The notes under the pieces: generated by a model
Database searches by the model: none
Seen by the model: only the letters and a program-made list of their open reading frames with translations
What the model was told of the DNA's origin: nothing
Position numbers and translations under genes: made by a program
Origin: Flavihumibacter petaseus NBRC 106054
GTDB taxonomy: Bacteria; Bacteroidota; Bacteroidia; Chitinophagales; Chitinophagaceae
Length of the DNA stretch: 64,000 nt
Assembly: GCF_000974785.1 (NCBI RefSeq)
Contig: NZ_BBWV01000003.1
Coordinates: 744,001 to 808,000 of the forward strand
Direction: 5' to 3'
In this document: positions 8,532-17,126 of the stretch, piece after piece
Position numbering within the stretch: the stretch's first letter is position 1
Layout of the letters: each line of letters opens with the position of its first letter

Positions 8532-10823
8532 ATGCCACTGCTCCGCTTAGTCCTGACCTGTGCCGCAGTTCTGTTGATATCAACAGGCACACAGGCACAA
8601 AAGAAAATTTCTGAAAAAGAATTGGGTTACCTGTCCAGGGGGTTGAAAGAAACACCTCTGCTCCTGGATGCCGACGGTGATTTCAAAGCATCCGGTTCTG
8701 ACAAATGGAATACAGAAAGTGCTGTGATCATCTGCCAGAAGACCACTTTTGATTTTGATAAGAAGGGAGTGAGTGTGGGCAAGCGGATCGGCAGGAATAT
8801 TGTTGGGCTGTTGCTTGCTGTTCCTACACTGGGTACCTCCATATGGAGCGCCAACGCTCATAATGAGACCAGCATGCTGGTAGAAGAAAGGGAAAGAAGA
8901 AAGATCCTTCTGCGTGACAAATATGCGCTGGAGAATTTCTCCGTTTTGTATTTCCGGTTATCCAGGGAAGGCGACATTTTCGCGGCGAGAGTGATCAAGA
9001 AAGACGGATCAGCGAAACCAGTTTCGCTGACTGAGGCAATTCATCTCGATGACTCCAGGTCAGTACCATCGATGTTCAGGAGTTATACGGAGAAGCCAGC
9101 GGGGCTTTATTACCGTCCGGATTATTATAAAATAGCCGTACCTGACCTGGAGGAAGGCGATGTGATCGAATATGAGTTCCTGCATCTCAACAACCGGGAG
9201 TACCTGAATAATCCGAGTTATAAGGAATTCGATCCTGTTTATTACCTATGCAACCGCGAGTTCCCCGTAGGGCGCCAGATCATTGAGGTAAAAACACAGG
9301 ATGAGAACTATCATATCGGGTATAAGAGCCTGAAAGGAGCTCCCGATTTTCAGCCACAGGGTGCGGAAAACAACAAAGTGTACCGGTGGGATGATCGTGA
9401 CCGCGATAAGTTGGTGGATACCCGTTATCTGAATGAGAAGATTGAATTGCCCAGCATTAAATTCCAGGTGATCTATACGCGGAACAGCAGTAAGAACTTT
9501 ATCTGGTTCGCGGATGAGAATGCGATGAAACAAGATATTACACCAGCAGAACTTTCCGAAAAAGCGCGCACATTCTGGTTCTCACCAGGCAAGCTTCAGT
9601 CTGCCGGCGGTTATACAGATGGCCTGAAAGCCGGAATTAGTTCTACGGCGGACGATATTTACAGGCAATTGAAGAAAGCAGGCGTTACTGTAAGCAGTGG
9701 CGACGAATTTGCCCAGAAGGCATATTATTCGATCCGTGGCCTGAGCATGGAAAATAACTGGGATGACTATGCTTACGCAAAGGTTATGGCCAACCTGCTC
9801 GACCGTCAGAAACTTGATTATGAGATCGTGGCTACGACCAGGAACAACCAGACGGAGAGCGGTAAGGTTGCTTTCACCCAGGAAATTGCATGGGTTATCC
9901 TGTTTAACAAAAAATATTATGTGAATCCCGGAGATCACCTGAATCCGGAGGAAATACCGGCCTATCTCGCAGGCAATACCGCTGTAAAGTTTGGAAAAGA
10001 TGCTAAATCAGGCGCGCTTCAATCCATCCAGATACCGGTTTCAGACACGGCATCCAATATTATATTGTCTGACATTAAATGCCTGCTGGATTCCAGCCAG
10101 GCCAACCTGCTGGTGGAAAAGGAAACTACTGCCAAAGGTTTCATGAAAGATGCGCTGATCGACGAGATTTTGATCTTTACGCCATTCATGGAAAATGACT
10201 ACCGCAATTACGATGGAAACGACATGTGGAGAGGGCTGTCCGGCACTGCATTGGACAAGGCTACCGAAGCATTCGCGGAACGGAAAAAAGAGTGGAAGGA
10301 AGAAAAGCCGAAGCAGATGAAGGAAGTAACAGAAGATGAATACGGCAAGAAAGTGGAGAAGTATGAATTATTTAAACTTCAGAACGACGGCAGAAGCTTT
10401 AAAAAGAGAGTGCTGAAGTATAATGAAAAATTTCAATTGGGCGATATGACTGCGAGGGCCGGGCAGGATATCATATTGTCACTTCCCCAACTCATCGGCA
10501 GTCAGTACCGGCTTAAGGCAGAAGAAAGAAACCGAACCTATCCCATAGATCTGGGTGCACCCAGGGGCTTGTACTGGAATATCGCCTTCCAGGTGCCGGC
10601 CGGATACAAGGCTATCGGATGGGAAAGTCTGCAGCAGTCTGTGGACAACGCTGCCGGAAACTTCAGGAGTACTGTGAAATATGAGAACAATAAGTTATAC
10701 CTGTCGGTAGTGAAGAAATATAAAACGCGCAACCTGGCTGTGAAAGACTGGAGTCAACTGGTTGAAATCATAGATCAGGCATATAACTTTTCACAGGCCC
10801 GTGTCATTCTGACGAAGGAATAA
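8532..10823 (+). CDS. DUF3857-type exported protein with degenerate transglutaminase fold
   Basis: The start at 8532 is preferred because it gives a standard signal peptide (MPLLRLVLTCAAVLLISTGTQAQ); an in-frame ATG at 8493 would overlap the previous gene. The 763-residue protein resembles its upstream neighbour in layout. Aligning by eye on the shared MANLL segment (M419) puts Ala416 where the neighbour has its catalytic Cys; the His and Asp positions read Glu (TQEIAWVILF) and Asn/Pro (YYVNPGD). It therefore looks catalytically dead and may be a binding partner. A charged segment (about residues 575-640, rich in Lys and Glu) is notable. Confidence 0.8.
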   Translation: MPLLRLVLTCAAVLLISTGTQAQKKISEKELGYLSRGLKETPLLLDADGDFKASGSDKWNTESAVIICQKTTFDFDKKGVSVGKRIGRNIVGLLLAVPTLGTSIWSANAHNETSMLVEERERRKILLRDKYALENFSVLYFRLSREGDIFAARVIKKDGSAKPVSLTEAIHLDDSRSVPSMFRSYTEKPAGLYYRPDYYKIAVPDLEEGDVIEYEFLHLNNREYLNNPSYKEFDPVYYLCNREFPVGRQIIEVKTQDENYHIGYKSLKGAPDFQPQGAENNKVYRWDDRDRDKLVDTRYLNEKIELPSIKFQVIYTRNSSKNFIWFADENAMKQDITPAELSEKARTFWFSPGKLQSAGGYTDGLKAGISSTADDIYRQLKKAGVTVSSGDEFAQKAYYSIRGLSMENNWDDYAYAKVMANLLDRQKLDYEIVATTRNNQTESGKVAFTQEIAWVILFNKKYYVNPGDHLNPEEIPAYLAGNTAVKFGKDAKSGALQSIQIPVSDTASNIILSDIKCLLDSSQANLLVEKETTAKGFMKDALIDEILIFTPFMENDYRNYDGNDMWRGLSGTALDKATEAFAERKKEWKEEKPKQMKEVTEDEYGKKVEKYELFKLQNDGRSFKKRVLKYNEKFQLGDMTARAGQDIILSLPQLIGSQYRLKAEERNRTYPIDLGAPRGLYWNIAFQVPAGYKAIGWESLQQSVDNAAGNFRSTVKYENNKLYLSVVKKYKTRNLAVKDWSQLVEIIDQAYNFSQARVILTKE

Positions 10824-10854
10824 ACGCTAATTTAGCGAGGCCAAAAGGCCAATT

Positions 10855-11820
10855 ATGCATTCCTTTGACGAGTTGTTGTTAGCGTTTTCAGAGCATTTCA
10901 AGCAATCCCATTTTCCTGCGGGAACGCCGACCCTGTATGGACCTGCCAACTATTTCCTGGAGATGGGCGGTAAACGCATCAGGCCGGTATGTGTGCTGAT
11001 GGGCAATGAGCTTTTTGATACTATTCTACCGGACAGCTGGATGGTGGCGACGGCAATCGAATTGTTTCACAACTTCACGCTGATCCATGATGACATTATG
11101 GATAAAGCTCCGTTGCGAAGAGGCATGGAGACAGTACATACCCGTTATGGTGAGCCTACAGCATTATTATCGGGCGATGTGATGCTGGTGGCTGCTTATG
11201 ACTACCTGAATAAAGTCAAGGCTCCATCCTTCCATAGAATCATCCGCATCTTCAACCAGACAGCCCGCCAGGTATGTGAGGGGCAGCAGCTGGATATGGA
11301 TTTTGAGAAACTGGATAGGGTATCGCTGGAGGATTACCTGCAGATGATCACGTTGAAAACCTCCGTTTTACTGGCAGCCAGCCTGCAGTTGGGAGCTGTA
11401 CTGGGTGGGGCAGGTGAAGGCAACCAGCAACATATCTACACTTTTGGAAAGCACCTGGGAATATCTTTTCAGATCCAGGATGATTACCTGGACGCGTTTG
11501 GTGATCCGGTCAGGTTTGGCAAGCAGGTAGGGGGCGACATACTATCCAACAAGAAAACTTTCCTCCTGATCCGTGCGCTTGAAACGGCAGACGCTGGTCA
11601 GCAGCAACAGCTCCGGGAATTACTGAAGAGTGATCCTCCTGACAAAGTGGAACAGGTATTGGAGATCTACAGGGCCTGTGGCGTGCACGAATGGGCGTTG
11701 GATCTGAAAACGCAATATTTACAGTCTGCCTTGCAGAATCTTGACGATATAGCTGTGGTCAGTAAGCGAAAAGCCCCATTGGAGGCGTTGGCACGGTTTC
11801 TCGTACAACGGGATTATTAA
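10855..11820 (+). CDS. Polyprenyl synthetase (E-isoprenyl diphosphate synthase)
   Basis: This 321-residue protein has all the family signatures: GGKRIRP near residue 40, the first aspartate-rich motif in HDDIMDKAPLRRG and the second in FQIQDDYLDAFGD. These bind Mg2+-diphosphate of the allylic substrate and of isopentenyl diphosphate. Product chain length (geranylgeranyl up to octaprenyl) cannot be fixed by eye; small residues before the first motif would permit a long chain. It lies 31 bp downstream of the DUF3857 gene, with two small perfect hairpins (CGCTAA/TTAGCG and GGCC/GGCC) in the gap. It probably supplies quinone side chains or other isoprenoids. Confidence 0.93.
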   Translation: MHSFDELLLAFSEHFKQSHFPAGTPTLYGPANYFLEMGGKRIRPVCVLMGNELFDTILPDSWMVATAIELFHNFTLIHDDIMDKAPLRRGMETVHTRYGEPTALLSGDVMLVAAYDYLNKVKAPSFHRIIRIFNQTARQVCEGQQLDMDFEKLDRVSLEDYLQMITLKTSVLLAASLQLGAVLGGAGEGNQQHIYTFGKHLGISFQIQDDYLDAFGDPVRFGKQVGGDILSNKKTFLLIRALETADAGQQQQLRELLKSDPPDKVEQVLEIYRACGVHEWALDLKTQYLQSALQNLDDIAVVSKRKAPLEALARFLVQRDY

Positions 11821-11853
11821 TATTTATTTATCTTGACGCCTTAAACCAACTGC

Positions 11854-13524
11854 ATGGCGAATTCGCTTTTCCGTAAAAAATCAATTGAAAAGATCATCAG
11901 GGATCATGAACAGGGACTGGCGGATGGTCATGGTGGTGAGATGAGAAAGGTGCTGACGGTTAGAGACCTGACTTTTATGGGCATTGCAGCAGTCATTGGT
12001 GCAGGAATCTTCTCTACCATCGGTTCAGCAGCTTTCGACGGCGGTCCGGGGGTGATTTTCCTTTTCCTGATCACCGCGGTGACCTGCGGGTTTACAGCTT
12101 TGTGTTATGCAGAATTTGCCTCACGCGTTCCGGTATCCGGCAGCGCTTATACTTATTCTTACGTTACGTTCGGCGAGTTGGTGGCCTGGATCCTGGGCTG
12201 GGCTTTGATCCTGGAATACAGCATTGGAAACATTGTGGTCGCAATCAGCTGGAGCAGCTATTTCAATAATATCCTGCACAATGTGTTTCACATTAATCTG
12301 CCGGCCTGGCTGACCACCGGTTACAGTACGGCCAGCCATGTGTACCAGGATGCACTGGCAGCAGGAAAGCCGGTAGACAACCTGCTCTTCACAACGGCGC
12401 CACGCTTTTTAGGTTATCCTTTTATCATCAACCTGCCGGCCTTTGCCATCGTATGCATCATTACCCTGCTGGCTTATATCGGGATCAAGGAAAGTAAAAA
12501 TACCGCCAACTTTATGGTGGGGTTGAAAATCTGCGTGCTCATTTTTATAGCAGTTGTGGGCATCTGGGTCATTTTCAGCAATGACACCACCAGCAACTGG
12601 ACACCATTTCTGCCCAATAGCATGAGTGGCGTACTGAAAGGCGTTTCTGCCGTCTTCTTTGCGTATATCGGGTTTGATGCCATCAGCACCACAGCGGAAG
12701 AATGTGCCAACCCGCAACGTGATATGCCAAGGGGTATGATCAATTCCCTGATCTTGTGTACGCTGATCTATGTGGTCACAACACTTGTCATCACGGGAAT
12801 GGTGAACTATAAAGAGTTTGAAGGCGTTACCGATCCGCTTGCATTTGTTTTTGATAAGATCAATATGCATAAAGTGGGCACTTTTATTTCCATTTCTGCG
12901 GTGGTTGCAGCCACCAGTGTAATGCTTGTTTTCCAGATCGGGCAACCAAGGATCTGGATGAGTATGAGTCGTGACGGGTTGCTGCCCAAATCCTTTTCCC
13001 GCATTCATCCCAAATTTCAAACGCCCTCTTTCGCTACGATCATTACCGGTTTTGTAGTAGGAATTCCGGTATTGTTTGCCGATGATAAGCTGATGACTGA
13101 TCTTACCAGCATCGGAACCCTGTTTGCTTTCGTGCTGGTTTGCGGAGGTGTGTTGTTGCTTCCCAGGCTGGAGAAGATACCCGGTAAATTCAGGCTTCCG
13201 TATATCAACGGCCAATGGATTATTCCCGCCCTTGTCGTGCTGTTTACCATACTCTTCAGTGGTCGTATTGCCGATGCGGCCAGCCAGATCGGTACCGAAG
13301 GCTACCAGGAAATCCTGTTCCTTGTTTTCATGGTCGTCGCCTGGGTAATCGGCGTGATGTCTTTTATCCGGAAATACTCACTGATTCCGGTACTTGGCAT
13401 GTTATGTTGCCTCTACCTGATGATTGAAATCCCCGCAAAAAGCTGGTTGGTATTTTTCGGCTGGATGGTGGTCGGCCTTGCTATTTATTTCGGCTATAGC
13501 TACAGGAGAAGCCGTCTGGCGTAG
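11854..13524 (+). CDS. APC-superfamily amino acid permease
   Basis: This 556-residue integral membrane protein has about 12-14 hydrophobic segments. The first helix carries the substrate-binding glycine motif GIAAVIGAGIFSTIG, and the sixth contains FFAYIGFDAISTTAEE, both hallmarks of cationic-type amino acid permeases of the APC family (CAT/YfnA-like). It probably imports an amino acid with proton coupling across the inner membrane. The extended loop between helices 3 and 4 (about residues 150-185) is longer than in the shortest relatives. Co-directional with the prenyl synthase, with a 33-bp gap. Confidence 0.9.
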   Translation: MANSLFRKKSIEKIIRDHEQGLADGHGGEMRKVLTVRDLTFMGIAAVIGAGIFSTIGSAAFDGGPGVIFLFLITAVTCGFTALCYAEFASRVPVSGSAYTYSYVTFGELVAWILGWALILEYSIGNIVVAISWSSYFNNILHNVFHINLPAWLTTGYSTASHVYQDALAAGKPVDNLLFTTAPRFLGYPFIINLPAFAIVCIITLLAYIGIKESKNTANFMVGLKICVLIFIAVVGIWVIFSNDTTSNWTPFLPNSMSGVLKGVSAVFFAYIGFDAISTTAEECANPQRDMPRGMINSLILCTLIYVVTTLVITGMVNYKEFEGVTDPLAFVFDKINMHKVGTFISISAVVAATSVMLVFQIGQPRIWMSMSRDGLLPKSFSRIHPKFQTPSFATIITGFVVGIPVLFADDKLMTDLTSIGTLFAFVLVCGGVLLLPRLEKIPGKFRLPYINGQWIIPALVVLFTILFSGRIADAASQIGTEGYQEILFLVFMVVAWVIGVMSFIRKYSLIPVLGMLCCLYLMIEIPAKSWLVFFGWMVVGLAIYFGYSYRRSRLA

Positions 13525-13530
13525 TCGTCT

Positions 13531-13538
13531 TATCTTTG
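13531..13538 (+). promoter_or_regulatory. TATCTTTG -7 element immediately before the DUF2027-Smr gene
   Basis: TATCTTTG is an exact TAnnTTTG match, ending only 4 bp before the ATG at 13543. If used, transcription would start at or next to the start codon, giving a nearly leaderless mRNA. It sits between the permease stop and the next start. No convincing -33 box was seen. Confidence 0.45.
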
Positions 13539-13542
13539 CCGG

Positions 13543-14571
13543 ATGAAATTTGAAGTTGGCGACAAGGTTGTGGTCAGGATTACCAATGAGGATGGCGAAG
13601 TGGTGGAGATCCTGAGCGATAAGATGGTGATGGTGGATGTGCGGGGCGTACGGTTTCCTGCCTACACCGACCAGCTGGATTTTCCTTATTTCAAACGGTT
13701 TTCACAGAAGAAAGTAATGCCGGAAAAGCCTGCTGCTCCCAAAACCTATATTGACCAGGTTCCGAAAGAAAAGATTAAAGACCTTCCCCGTAAAGCACCG
13801 AATGGCGTATGGCTCACCTTCATTCCCAGTTATGAAACCGATGAATTCGGCGATGACATCGTAACACAATTAAAGATCCATCTCCACAATCAGAATAATG
13901 AAGGATATGGTTTCCGCTACCAGTTGAAATATTTCGGCAACACAGATTTTGAGTTGAAGAACGAAGTGTTGGCATTTCAGGATTTTTATATGCATGACAT
14001 CCCGTTTTCCCACCTGAATGATAGTCCCGCATGGTATTTTGAATTCTCCCTTTTGCAGGCTGATAAAAAGAAGGCGCCCTATTTTGAGGCTTCTTTGAAA
14101 TTGAAACCAAAACAGGTATTCCAGAAAGTGCAGGAGATCCAGGCAAAGGGCGAGCCCTTTTTCAGCTACCAGTTGTTTAAACAATATCCTGATAAAGTGG
14201 AAGAGGATACGGTAGAGCTGGGCAGACTGGCTGCAGCTGGATTTAAAATTTACGATGCTTCGAAAGCAAGGCAACACCTGCCACCGGCGCGGACGGTGGT
14301 AGATCTTCATATCGAGAAACTGACTGACGCCTGGAAAGACATGAGCAACCAGGAAATCCTGCAGTTACAGGTAGAAACTTTTGAGAAATATTACGAGTTG
14401 GCGCTGGCGCACCGGCAGCCCATGCTGACGATTATTCATGGTGTGGGGTCCGGAAGGTTGCGTGACGAGGTACATGATATATTGCGGCACCGGAAACCAG
14501 TGAAGTCTTTTGTAAACCAGTACGATCCACGATACGGGTACGGTGCCACCGAAATTTATTTTAATACCTGA
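13543..14571 (+). CDS. DUF2027 and Smr domain protein
   Basis: This 342-residue cytoplasmic protein begins with a small SH3-like beta domain (KFEVGDKVVVRI, about residues 1-50). A beta-rich DUF2027 region (about 80-240) follows, and a C-terminal Smr domain (about 255-342) has the DLH motif (VVDLHIEKL) and the catalytic-loop motif HGVGSGRLRDEV. Smr domains, also found at the end of MutS2, nick or bind branched nucleic acids or RNA; in MutS2/SmrB they act on stalled, collided ribosomes. The DUF2027-Smr architecture is a Bacteroidota trademark with no firm role known to me. Confidence 0.88.
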   Translation: MKFEVGDKVVVRITNEDGEVVEILSDKMVMVDVRGVRFPAYTDQLDFPYFKRFSQKKVMPEKPAAPKTYIDQVPKEKIKDLPRKAPNGVWLTFIPSYETDEFGDDIVTQLKIHLHNQNNEGYGFRYQLKYFGNTDFELKNEVLAFQDFYMHDIPFSHLNDSPAWYFEFSLLQADKKKAPYFEASLKLKPKQVFQKVQEIQAKGEPFFSYQLFKQYPDKVEEDTVELGRLAAAGFKIYDASKARQHLPPARTVVDLHIEKLTDAWKDMSNQEILQLQVETFEKYYELALAHRQPMLTIIHGVGSGRLRDEVHDILRHRKPVKSFVNQYDPRYGYGATEIYFNT

Positions 14572-14572
14572 T

Positions 14573-14767
14573 CGTAAATTAATCGCCTTTCCTGGAATCA
14601 GTACCGGTATCTACCGTTTTCCAGAAGAGAAGGCGGCTGAAATAGCTGTCAGTACCGTAAGCTTATACCTGCAGGCTCATCCGGACAATGAAATCCGGGA
14701 GATTTTCTTCGTCTGTTTCGACGAAGAGAGCCTTGGCTGTTATACCAGCGATTTGGAGAATTCTTAA
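14573..14767 (+). pseudogene. Macro-domain (ADP-ribose-binding) C-terminal remnant
   Basis: Right after the stop of the Smr gene, one frame encodes about 64 residues that match only the last third of a macro domain: RKLIAFPGISTGIYRFPEEK, then AAEIAVSTVSLYL and IFFVCFDEESLGCY. In YmdB-like O-acetyl-ADP-ribose deacetylases this is the segment with the ISTGxYGFP loop followed by the last helix and strand. The N-terminal ADP-ribose-binding half is absent, and the only in-frame ATG (14543) lies inside the Smr gene. The best reading is a decayed gene left after a deletion. Expression as part of a longer product was not found. Confidence 0.7.
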
Positions 14768-14781
14768 AAAAAATTTGCATA

Positions 14782-14823
14782 ACTAAATAATTAGTTGTTA
14801 GTTCGTATAACTAATTACTTAGT
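14782..14823 (+). promoter_or_regulatory. Inverted-repeat operator of the BlaI-type repressor
   Basis: ACTAAATAATTAGTT (14782-14796) and AACTAATTACTTAGT (14809-14823) are inverted copies matching at 14 of 15 positions, separated by 12 bp. The second arm ends 1 bp before the repressor's ATG. Each arm is itself nearly palindromic, so two repressor dimers could bind. A TTTGC (14774-14778) and a TAGTTCG (14799-14805) resembling Bacteroidota -33 and -7 boxes overlap it. This fits autorepression by the adjacent BlaI/MecI protein. Confidence 0.7.
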
Positions 14824-14824
14824 C

Positions 14825-15193
14825 ATGGAGATGAAGCTCACGCGTTCTGAGGAAGAAATCATGCAGGTATTGTGGGAACTCGAACAGGGATTCCTGAAAG
14901 ACATCATTGACCGGATGCCTTCTCCCAAACCCCATTCCAATACTGTTGCAACCCTGCTCAAGATCCTTGTCGAGAAAGGTTTTGTACGGTATTCAGTACA
15001 TGGCAGGAATAACCTTTATGAGCCTGTGATCACCAAAACCGCTTATGGGCGCAAATCTGTTCAGCAGGTACTCAAAGGTTATTTCGATGGATCTGCGGCA
15101 AACCTGGTGTCACAATTCCTCCGGGAAGACAAGCTCAGTATTGAAGAAATGGAAACCCTCCTGAAAACAATCAAATCAGCTAAAAAGAAGTGA
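14825..15193 (+). CDS. BlaI/MecI/CopY-family transcriptional repressor
   Basis: This 122-residue winged-helix protein starts MEMKLTRSEEEIMQVLWELEQG. The ATG at 14825 is chosen because family similarity begins there; an upstream in-frame start at 14795 would include operator DNA. The DNA-binding helix region is PHSNTVATLLKILVEKGFVRY, followed by the wing and a helical dimerisation tail. In BlaI the repressor is inactivated by proteolysis after its M56 membrane partner senses a signal. The partner is encoded 1 bp downstream, and an inverted-repeat operator lies directly upstream, giving a complete sensor-repressor unit. Confidence 0.93.
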   Translation: MEMKLTRSEEEIMQVLWELEQGFLKDIIDRMPSPKPHSNTVATLLKILVEKGFVRYSVHGRNNLYEPVITKTAYGRKSVQQVLKGYFDGSAANLVSQFLREDKLSIEEMETLLKTIKSAKKK

Positions 15194-15194
15194 T

Positions 15195-16739
15195 ATGACT
15201 GTTATCCCGATGTTGTACAAGATGATCCTGGGGTCGGGCATATTCCTGGGATATTACTGGCTTTTCTTACGCAATCGCCGGCATCATCAGTTTAACCGGT
15301 TTTTTTTGCTGGCTGCTGTACTGGTAAGCCTGGCGCTACCTTTTGTGCATATTGAAATTCCCGTTGCCGTCAGGGCGCCAATGCGCGTATGGGTACCCGG
15401 AGAGCTGCCGGTTACGGTAGGCGAGTGGCAAGAAGCGGAACTGTCTCCTGGCGGTGTGCCGGTATCGGCTTTCCGGTGGGACATGGTATGGCCATTGATT
15501 TATTTCGGGGGCCTTGTGCTGGGGATGTGGCGATTCGGAAGATCGGCAATCCGGTTGGAAAAAACGCGGCAACTGGCTGTTCGCCGGGAGTTCAATGGCC
15601 AGCAGCTGATGCTGACCAATGATCCGGTGGCACCCTGCACGTTCCTGAACAATCTGTTCTGGCCAATGGAACTCGAGCCTGCTTCAGAAGAGGGGCAGCT
15701 GATCCTGCGGCACGAGCGCTATCACCTGCAACAGCGGCATGGCATTGATATCCTGCTGATGGAACTGGTATGCACCTTCGCGTGGTTTAATCCATTTGTA
15801 CACCTGATCAATAAAGAGTTGAAAACAGTGCATGAATTTGCTGCAGACGCTGCAGCAACACCGGCCGACGAAGCGCTGCGTTATGCCGAGTTGCTGCTGG
15901 AACAGCAGATTTCCCGAAAACAGCATTTGTTGATACTCCCTTTTTCCCATCCACCATTAAAAAGAAGAATCCTTATGTTAATTCAAACTTCAAAGAAGCA
16001 TAATACTTTGTTTCGCTGGCTGGCCCTTCCTGTGGCTGCCATCATATTCTGTGCATTGGCATTTCGTCCCGGCCGCACGGTGATACAGCCAACTGACCAG
16101 GTACATGCCCGCCTGGGTTACTATGCCAACCCTTTCTTATTCGGTCAGGAATTTTCGTCTCCGGTAAAAAGCCGTACCATAGTGATAGATGCAGGGCACG
16201 GCGGTATTGATCCGGGAGCGATGGAAGCAGGGATCAGCGAAAAGGACCTGAATCTCAGCCTGGCAAAGGATATTGCAAGACTGGCTTCCGAATATAAGGT
16301 TGACATCGAACTGACCAGAACCAGTGATGCATTGCCGGGTAGCGACGATCCCAAAGAATCTTTGCGTTACAGGATGAAAATGTACCAGGATGCAGCGCTG
16401 TTTGTTGCCTTGCATGTCGGTGCCGGAAGTGCTGTAGCAAAGGGAGAAGTAATCATTCCGCCGGATTCGTTGGGAAAGGACATTGTTTCGGCTTCCAGGA
16501 GAAGCGGAAGCATGATCGCGAAGGCATTGGAACCTCATATTTCCATGAATCAGCAACTGAAACAGGTCAGGCGATCAGTTTATGTGTTGAATCAGACAAA
16601 GGTGCCGGCCGTATTGATCGAATGCGGTAATATGAGTCTCACTGCAGACAGGGAGGCTTTGAATGATCCGGTTCGGCGCGAAGCGATCGCCCGGGCGATC
16701 CTGACTGCCCTGCAACAATACCTGGAAAGCGGGTGCTGA
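15195..16739 (+). CDS. M56 (BlaR1-type) membrane peptidase fused to an N-acetylmuramoyl-L-alanine amidase
   Basis: This 514-residue protein has several N-terminal membrane helices (about residues 8-26, 35-52, 97-113), then an M56 peptidase domain with zinc motif HERYH (173-177) and the downstream Glu in HEFAAD (214). Another membrane helix (about 274-291) leads to a C-terminal amidase_3 domain, which by topology would be periplasmic. Its zinc ligands are visible: H335 in DAGHGGIDPG, E349 (or E344), H407 in ALHVGAG and the catalytic E476 in VLIECGN. BlaR1 proteins normally carry a penicillin-binding sensor there; here a peptidoglycan amidase takes its place. Together with the upstream repressor it may sense or answer cell-wall change. 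Confidence 0.88.
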   Translation: MTVIPMLYKMILGSGIFLGYYWLFLRNRRHHQFNRFFLLAAVLVSLALPFVHIEIPVAVRAPMRVWVPGELPVTVGEWQEAELSPGGVPVSAFRWDMVWPLIYFGGLVLGMWRFGRSAIRLEKTRQLAVRREFNGQQLMLTNDPVAPCTFLNNLFWPMELEPASEEGQLILRHERYHLQQRHGIDILLMELVCTFAWFNPFVHLINKELKTVHEFAADAAATPADEALRYAELLLEQQISRKQHLLILPFSHPPLKRRILMLIQTSKKHNTLFRWLALPVAAIIFCALAFRPGRTVIQPTDQVHARLGYYANPFLFGQEFSSPVKSRTIVIDAGHGGIDPGAMEAGISEKDLNLSLAKDIARLASEYKVDIELTRTSDALPGSDDPKESLRYRMKMYQDAALFVALHVGAGSAVAKGEVIIPPDSLGKDIVSASRRSGSMIAKALEPHISMNQQLKQVRRSVYVLNQTKVPAVLIECGNMSLTADREALNDPVRREAIARAILTALQQYLESGC

Positions 16740-16746
16740 TTTAAGC

Positions 16747-16754
16747 TATCTTTG
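16747..16754 (+). promoter_or_regulatory. -7 promoter element of rnpB
   Basis: TATCTTTG is an exact Bacteroidota -7 match ending 4 bp before the first base of the RNase P RNA P1 stem, the expected distance to a transcription start. It begins only 8 bp after the amidase stop codon. Confidence 0.65.
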
Positions 16755-16758
16755 TATG

Positions 16759-17122
16759 CTTCCCTCCGGGCTATCGCGGTACGGCAACGTAACGAGGAAA
16801 GTCCGGACAGCACAGGGCAATACACCGGCTAACGGCCGGGGGGCGGAGTTCCGTCAACAGAAAGTGCCACAGAAAATAACTACCCTTTCGGGAAAAGGTG
16901 AAAACGTAGTGTAAGAGACTACGGCTTGCTGCAGTAATGCAGCTCGTGGGTAAACCTTGTATGCTGAAATGCCATGTATACCGGTGGTTGAGAGCGGCCC
17001 GCTCAATGATTCTTCGGAATCAACGCCGGAGGGTAGGCAGATAGATCACGGCAGTAATGCCGTGGCCAGATAAATGATAGCCACTGCGCAGGCAGTACAG
17101 AATCCGGCTTACAGGAGGGAAG
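16759..17122 (+). ncRNA. rnpB: RNase P RNA, bacterial class A
   Basis: The catalytic RNA of RNase P, which trims 5' leaders from tRNA precursors. The closing P1 stem is perfect: CTTCCCTCC (16759-16767) pairs with GGAGGGAAG (17114-17122). The universally conserved 5' core begins with GAGGAAAGTCCGGAC (16794-16808) followed by ACAGGGCA, and the matching 3' core ACAGAATCCGGCTTA starts at 17097. The length of about 364 nt is typical for class A. A T-rich run directly downstream probably ends transcription and overlaps the 3' end of the convergent alkC-like gene. Confidence 0.96.
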
Positions 17123-17126
17123 TTTT

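Noticed and set aside
12409-13215. Long open frame of 268 codons on the minus strand inside the amino acid permease gene
   Set aside because: It is antisense to a clear APC permease, is rich in His/Gln/Arg as expected of a shadow frame, and resembles no family.
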